DNA of 10,010 nucleotides from Gammaproteobacteria bacterium UBA2810. Its GTDB lineage: Bacteria; Pseudomonadota; Gammaproteobacteria; Enterobacterales; Succinivibrionaceae. This document shows, piece by piece, positions 6,613 to 10,010 of this stretch. The stretch's first letter is position 1. Every line of letters begins with the position of its first letter. Both the position numbers and the translations under genes were made by a program. The stretch covers positions 14,784 to 24,793 of the forward strand of contig DEHC01000079.1 of assembly GCA_002351705.1 (NCBI GenBank). Direction: 5' to 3'. The notes beneath the pieces are model-generated. The model was given only the letters and a program-made list of their open reading frames with translations, did not search any database and had not been told where the DNA came from.

Positions 6613-6641
6613 ATTATACTGTTTTGATTCCGCCAAAACAA
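6613..6641 (-). promoter_or_regulatory. Sigma70-type promoter of acpP
   Basis: On the minus strand a consensus -10 box TATAAT (6618-6613) follows TTGTTT (6641-6636) with a 17-bp spacer. The -35 matches the consensus only at TTG, but the -10 is perfect and the spacing ideal. An A-rich tract at 6673-6680 upstream (AAAAAAAC) may add an UP-like effect. The predicted start is near 6606, giving a leader of about 75 nt. The position after the fabG terminator supports independent transcription of acpP, as known in E. coli. Confidence 0.75.
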
Positions 6642-6697
6642 CACGGACGCTTAAATAACTGACCTTTATCTTGTTTTTTTGACTGGCTGCACACTCG

Positions 6698-6722
6698 AAA
6701 AAGGCGGCAGAACACTGCCGCC
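6698..6722 (-). terminator. Intrinsic terminator after fabG
   Basis: A perfect 8-bp stem GGCGGCAG (6722-6715) / CTGCCGCC (6710-6703) with a TGTT loop (6714-6711) is followed by five Ts (6702-6698). It begins 16 nt after the fabG stop. This is a textbook rho-independent terminator that separates fabD-fabG transcripts from the acpP promoter. Confidence 0.9.
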
Positions 6723-6738
6723 AGGAGTGCTGTCTGCC

Positions 6739-7467
6739 TCAGGCCATATACATTCCGCCGTTGACGTTTATCACGTCTCCGGTGATGTAGGACGACGCGT
6801 CAGACGCGAGGAAGAGCACGGCATTCGCGATGTCGGCCGCGCTGCCGAGCCTCCCCGAGGGGATCTCCGCGCTGATCTTCTGCTTCTGCTCGTCGGTGAG
6901 TGCCGCGGTCATGTCAGTCGCGATGAATCCCGGTGCAACGGCGTTGACGGTGATGCCGCGGGAGGCGACTTCCTTCGCGAGCGATCTCGTGAAGCCGATG
7001 ATGCCGGCCTTCGCCGCAGCGTAGTTGGTCTGTCCGGCGTTCCCCATGAGGCCTACGACTGAAGAGACGGAGACAATCCTGCCGTATCTCTTCTTCATCA
7101 TGCCGCGGAGGAATGCCTTTGACATGCGGTAGACTGACGAGAGGTTGGTGTTGATGACGTCATCCCAGTCGCTGTCCTTCATTCTCATGAGGAGTCCGTC
7201 ACGGGTTATGCCGGCGTTGTTGACGAGGATGTCAGGGTCCCCTACCTCCTTTACCTTCCCGGCAAAGGCATCAACCGACGCCTGGTCGGCAACGTTGAGG
7301 ACCAGGCCCCGGCCCTCGCCGAGGTACTCGGAAATGCCTGCCGCGCCCTTCTCGGAGGTTGCGGTGCCGAACACGTCGGCTCCGGCCTTCCTGAGCTCCT
7401 CTGCGATTTCACGGCCGATGCCGCGGGATGCTCCGGTTACTACTGCAATCTTGCCAGAAAAATCCAT
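6739..7467 (-). CDS. fabG: 3-oxoacyl-ACP reductase
   Basis: NADPH-dependent reduction of 3-ketoacyl-ACP to 3-hydroxyacyl-ACP, the first reduction of each elongation round; the enzyme is a cytosolic tetramer. The 242-residue protein is a classical short-chain dehydrogenase: cofactor motif TGASRGIG (residues 11-18), NNAG (83-86), and the catalytic Asn108, Ser136 (SVVGLMG), Tyr149 and Lys153 (YAAAK). The C-terminal part SSYITGDVINVNGGMYMA matches E. coli FabG (244 residues). The ATG at 7467 has GGAG 5 nt upstream and follows the fabD stop by 2 bp, so translation with fabD is probably coupled. A strong terminator follows. Context in the fab cluster supports true FabG over the many other SDR paralogues. 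Confidence 0.96.
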   Translation of the reverse strand: MDFSGKIAVVTGASRGIGREIAEELRKAGADVFGTATSEKGAAGISEYLGEGRGLVLNVADQASVDAFAGKVKEVGDPDILVNNAGITRDGLLMRMKDSDWDDVINTNLSSVYRMSKAFLRGMMKKRYGRIVSVSSVVGLMGNAGQTNYAAAKAGIIGFTRSLAKEVASRGITVNAVAPGFIATDMTAALTDEQKQKISAEIPSGRLGSAADIANAVLFLASDASSYITGDVINVNGGMYMA

Positions 7468-7469
7468 TT

Positions 7470-8405
7470 TTACTCCGTTACCTCTTTTACAGTCTCGTCA
7501 GTGTTGACAGCAGTGCCCTTGAGGCTGCGGTCAATGCGGCGCAGCAGCCCGGTCAGGACCTTGCCCGGCCCGAACTCGAGGAAAGTGCCTTCCTCTCCGC
7601 CGAAGAGCTTCTTGATCTCAAGGACAGTCTCGGTCCATCTTACCGGGTTGCAGAGCTGGCGCACCAGCGCGTCGCGGATCTTCTCCGGATCAGACTCTGC
7701 CCTGGCGTCAACGTTGTTGAACACCCTGAACTTAGGGGCGGAGAAGTTTGCGGAGAGCAGCTTCTCCTTGAGCTTGTCGGCAGCCGGCTTCATGAGCGGG
7801 CAGTGGGAAGGAACGGATACGGCAAGGCGGACAACCTTCTTTGCGCCGGCCTCCTTCATGAACTCCTCCGCCTTCTCTACCGCTGCGGTGTCACCGGCGA
7901 TTACGACCTGTCCGGGGCAGTTGAAATTGGCGGGCTGCACCGAGCCTGCGTCCTTGACCTTCTCACAGTTCTCGCGTACGGCGTCATCGGAAAGACCGAT
8001 AACGGCAGACATGGCGCCTACTCCGAGGGGAACGGCATCCTGCATCGCGCGTCCCCTGAACTCAACGAGCCTCAGCGCCTCCTCGAAAGAGAGGACGCCG
8101 GCGCAGGTAAGAGCGGAATACTCGCCGAGCGAGTGTCCTGCGAGGGCAAGAGGCTCGGCGCCGTGCTTCTCCTGATAGAGCTTCCAGATCGCGTACGACG
8201 CGGTGAGAATCGCAGGCTGGGTGCGGAAGGTCTTGTTGAGCTCCTCGGCAGGGCCGTTCTGAGTCAGATCGAGCAGATCGTAGCCGAGGACTTCTCCTGC
8301 CTCGGTGAAAGTGTCTTTGACAACAGGATAGGCACTGATAAGCTCAGAGAGCATTCCCACGCTCTGGGATCCCTGCCCGGGGAAAACAACGGCTAGATTT
8401 GACAT
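7470..8405 (-). CDS. fabD: Malonyl-CoA-ACP transacylase
   Basis: Transfers malonyl from CoA to ACP, giving the extender unit for FabH and FabF. The protein is 311 residues (E. coli 309). The visible active-site set is PGQGSQ (residues 9-14, Gln11 oxyanion), Ser92 in GHSLGEYSAL, Arg117 in VEFRGRAM, which binds the malonyl carboxylate, and His201 in SVPSHCPLM; the numbering equals that of E. coli. The ATG at 8405 has GGAG 5 nt upstream. A terminator-like hairpin lies only 35 nt ahead of the start and I see no sigma70 promoter in between, so fabD-fabG is probably expressed by read-through from fabH or by a promoter hidden in the 160-bp gap. A long open frame on the opposite strand over this gene is a composition effect. 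Confidence 0.96.
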   Translation of the reverse strand: MSNLAVVFPGQGSQSVGMLSELISAYPVVKDTFTEAGEVLGYDLLDLTQNGPAEELNKTFRTQPAILTASYAIWKLYQEKHGAEPLALAGHSLGEYSALTCAGVLSFEEALRLVEFRGRAMQDAVPLGVGAMSAVIGLSDDAVRENCEKVKDAGSVQPANFNCPGQVVIAGDTAAVEKAEEFMKEAGAKKVVRLAVSVPSHCPLMKPAADKLKEKLLSANFSAPKFRVFNNVDARAESDPEKIRDALVRQLCNPVRWTETVLEIKKLFGGEEGTFLEFGPGKVLTGLLRRIDRSLKGTAVNTDETVKEVTE

Positions 8406-8439
8406 ATGAACTCCGATTGAAACAGAAACAGCCCTTATG

Positions 8440-8460
8440 AAAAAAGCCCGTCAGCAGGCT
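8440..8460 (-). terminator. Intrinsic terminator between fabH and fabD
   Basis: The minus-strand stem AGCCTG (8460-8455) / CGGGCT (8450-8445) has a CTGA loop and one G-U pair; with the last stem base the T run is six long (8445-8440). The stem is short but GC-rich and the U-tract good. It ends 34 nt before the fabD ATG, so it looks more like an attenuator for fabD-fabG than a simple operon end. Confidence 0.65.
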
Positions 8461-8508
8461 GCACGGACCTTTTGCCACTCGAAAGACTGTTTGCCCTCAC
8501 ACAGAAAG

Positions 8509-8527
8509 CCCCGCGCCCTGCGCAGGG
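8509..8527 (-). other. Second hairpin in the fabH-fabD gap
   Basis: The minus-strand arms CCCTGCGC (8527-8520) and GCGCGGGG (8516-8509) pair over 8 bp, with one G-U and an AGG loop, followed by CTTTCTGTG. The same bases also contain the perfect DNA palindrome CCCTGCGCAGGG (8516-8527), so a protein-binding site is a second option. A short third inverted repeat, GGCCTGAGGCC, lies at 8545-8555. The U-tract is weak; termination or 3'-end protection of plsX-fabH mRNA is inferred. Confidence 0.45.
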
Positions 8528-8565
8528 ACTGAAAAAGATTGCATGGCCTCAGGCCGGACGGAAAC

Positions 8566-9522
8566 TCAGTAGCGGAGGAGCACCGAGCCCCAGGTAAAGC
8601 CGCTTCCGAAGGCCTCGAGGAGGAGGAGGTTGCCCTTCTTTATCCTTCCGTCCCTTATTCCCTCGTCAAGGGCAAGCGCGACCGAGCCGGCGGAGGTGTT
8701 GCCGTGCCGGTCAAGGGTGACGATTACCCTGTCCATTTCCATCTTGAGCTTCTTTGCTGTCGCGGAAATTATCCTGAGGTTTGCCTGATGGGGAACCAGC
8801 CAGTCGAGATCTTCCTCCCTGAAGCCGGCCTTCTGCACGGTATCGACAACCAGGCGGCTCAGCGTGTTGACCGCGAACCTGAACACCTCGTTGCCCTTCA
8901 TGTGCAGGTAGTAATCCTTGTCACCGTCCTCGCCGCGGACAGGGTTCTTCAGGGAAAGGAGCGAGCTGTAGGCTCCGTCGCTCGCGATCTCGGAAAACAG
9001 GATGCCGGTCTCCTCGTCGGCCTGCAGGACAGCAGCGCCCGCACCGTCGCCGAACAGCACGATGGTTGATCTGTCGTTCGGATCGCAGGTCCTGGTCATG
9101 GCATCGACGCCGACGACCAGCACCGTCCTTGCGTTTCCTGACTTTATGAAGCTGTCGGCAGTCACGAGGCCGTAGACAAATCCGGAGCAGGCTGCCGCAA
9201 GATCAAATGCGGGAACCTGCCTGAGGCCGAGTTCCTTCTGAACAAGGCAGGCAACCGAGGGGCAGGCATACTCGGAGCTTGTCGTTGCCGCGATGACCAG
9301 GTCTATGTCAGATGCGGAGACTCCTGCAGCCTCCATTGCCTTCTTCGATGCCTCGGCAGCCATATGGGCACAGGTATCGCCTTCCCCTGCTATCCTTCTC
9401 TCATGGATTCCGGTCCTGGTGGTAATCCATTCGTCTGACGTGTCGACCATCTTCTCGAGATCGGCATTAGTCCTGACTGTCAGCGGCAGATAGCTGCCTG
9501 TTCCTTTTATTCTGCTGTACAT
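8566..9522 (-). CDS. fabH: 3-oxoacyl-ACP synthase III (KAS III)
   Basis: Starts fatty-acid chains by condensing acetyl-CoA with malonyl-ACP and so sets the rate of initiation. The 318-residue protein matches E. coli FabH (317) along its length: MYSRIKGTGSYLP at the start, TNADLEKMVDTSDEWI with the CoA-binding Trp32, catalytic Cys112 in DLAAACSGF, His245 in WLVPHQANLRIIS, and Asn275 in DRHGNTSAGS; the end EAFGSGFTWGS is typical. The residue after the active-site cysteine is Ser where E. coli has Ala. The ATG at 9522 has CAGGTT 8 nt upstream and lies 14 bp after the plsX stop, so both are probably on one mRNA. The following 160-bp gap holds three inverted repeats before fabD. Confidence 0.97.
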   Translation of the reverse strand: MYSRIKGTGSYLPLTVRTNADLEKMVDTSDEWITTRTGIHERRIAGEGDTCAHMAAEASKKAMEAAGVSASDIDLVIAATTSSEYACPSVACLVQKELGLRQVPAFDLAAACSGFVYGLVTADSFIKSGNARTVLVVGVDAMTRTCDPNDRSTIVLFGDGAGAAVLQADEETGILFSEIASDGAYSSLLSLKNPVRGEDGDKDYYLHMKGNEVFRFAVNTLSRLVVDTVQKAGFREEDLDWLVPHQANLRIISATAKKLKMEMDRVIVTLDRHGNTSAGSVALALDEGIRDGRIKKGNLLLLEAFGSGFTWGSVLLRY

Positions 9523-9536
9523 TACACAAACCTGAT

Positions 9537-10010
9537 TTAGTTGCTGGGTTCGGCGGTTGATTTTATCAGAGCCGGCATTATTCCGGAACGCACCAAGTCA
9601 CGTGCCGCAAGGATTGAGTTGGCAAATGCCTCCGTCCCGGCGGCTCCGTGGCTCTTCACGACGATACCGGACAGTCCGAGCAGTGCGGCACCGTTGTATC
9701 TGTCAGGGCTGAAAATCCTGAGTCTCCTGCCAAGGAACCATTTTAACGGCAAAGACATAAGTTTTGCAATAGGACCGCGGCCGGAATGCGTCTTAAAGAG
9801 CGTTCTTGCGAACCCCTCGGCAGTTTTCAGCGCTATGTTCCCGGAAAAGCCGTCCGTCACGATAACGTCAGCGTCCGACGAGAACAGCTCCGAGCCCTCC
9901 ATGAAGCCGGCAAACCTGACGGTACTGTCAGACGAGAGCTCCTCTGCCGCGGCCCTCAGCTCCTTCCTTCCCTTGCTGAACTCGGTGCCGACATTGAGGA
10001 TTTTGACCTT
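9537..10010 (-). CDS. plsX: Phosphate acyltransferase PlsX, 3' part only
   Basis: PlsX converts acyl-ACP and phosphate to acyl-phosphate, the donor for PlsY in glycerol-3-phosphate acylation; it is a peripheral membrane enzyme linking fatty-acid and phospholipid synthesis. The window contains the last 157 residues; the frame stays open to the window edge, beginning KVKILNVGTEFSKGRKEL, so the first Met inside the window (9902) is not the start. Diagnostic segments are FAGFMEGSELFSSDADVIV, DGFSGNIALKTAEG, SPDRYNGAALLGLSG and VKSHGAA, all matching the C-terminal half of E. coli PlsX (NPDQYNGACLLGLRG, VIKSHGAA). The protein ends earlier than E. coli PlsX, at IKSTAEPSN. The gene lies 14 bp upstream of fabH, the normal order. 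Confidence 0.95.
   Translation of the reverse strand, partial: KVKILNVGTEFSKGRKELRAAAEELSSDSTVRFAGFMEGSELFSSDADVIVTDGFSGNIALKTAEGFARTLFKTHSGRGPIAKLMSLPLKWFLGRRLRIFSPDRYNGAALLGLSGIVVKSHGAAGTEAFANSILAARDLVRSGIMPALIKSTAEPSN

Noticed and set aside
7428..8396. A 322-codon open frame on the + strand opposite fabD
   Set aside because: It lies wholly antisense to a fabD with all active-site residues, has no recognisable domain and follows from the codon composition of the other strand. The same holds for the shorter + strand frames at 541-978, 1598-2047, 2287-2757, 3730-4185, 5472-5849 and 8539-9069.
8497..8544. A 15-codon leader peptide (MQSFSVPAQGAGLSV) in the fabH-fabD gap
   Set aside because: GAGG is only 2 nt before the ATG, there is no run of regulatory codons, and such short frames occur often by chance.
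1..10010. Mobile elements, CRISPR arrays, tRNA or rRNA genes, defence or biosynthetic systems
   Set aside because: Every long stretch is explained by known core genes; I saw no transposase, spaced repeat array, cloverleaf or unexplained protein.

Overview
This is a housekeeping chromosome segment, most probably from a gammaproteobacterium. All eleven genes lie on the minus strand, so transcription runs from the right edge to the left edge: plsX (5' part cut off by the window), fabH, fabD, fabG, acpP, fabF, mltG, tmk, holB, tatD/ycfH, rluB. From plsX to ycfH this is the gene order known from Escherichia coli and relatives, except that pabC, which sits between fabF and yceG/mltG in E. coli, is absent and rluB follows tatD. 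Protein motifs are close to the E. coli orthologues (FabH, the YcfH type of TatD, thymidylate kinase). Base composition looks moderately GC-rich by eye. AGG and AGA are common arginine codons next to CGC/CGT, unlike E. coli. The family cannot be fixed from this; an uncultured member of Aeromonadales/Succinivibrionaceae is only a guess.

Right part (4940-10010) makes fatty acids and starts phospholipid synthesis. PlsX makes acyl-phosphate from acyl-ACP, FabH starts chains from acetyl-CoA and malonyl-ACP, FabD makes malonyl-ACP, FabG reduces the 3-ketoacyl-ACP, AcpP is the carrier and FabF does the elongating condensation. plsX-fabH and fabD-fabG are tightly packed (14 and 2 bp). The other gaps (160, 209, 99 and 85 bp) each hold a hairpin, three of them convincing intrinsic terminators. 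acpP has a clear sigma70-type promoter of its own.

Left part (3-4854) is a tight group: mltG (lytic transglycosylase that ends glycan strands), tmk (dTMP kinase), holB (DNA polymerase III delta'), tatD (TatD/YcfH metal-dependent nuclease family) and rluB (23S rRNA pseudouridine synthase with a long basic, low-complexity tail). tmk and holB overlap by 16 bp, and holB and tatD are 8 bp apart.

Several starts are not ATG. Shine-Dalgarno placement and family N-termini point to GTG for fabF and holB and TTG for mltG. I found no mobile element, CRISPR, tRNA, rRNA or new multi-gene system. The most interesting material is regulatory: the series of terminator-like hairpins inside the fab cluster, the terminator pressed against the mltG ribosome binding site, the palindromic acpP leader, and the RluB tail.
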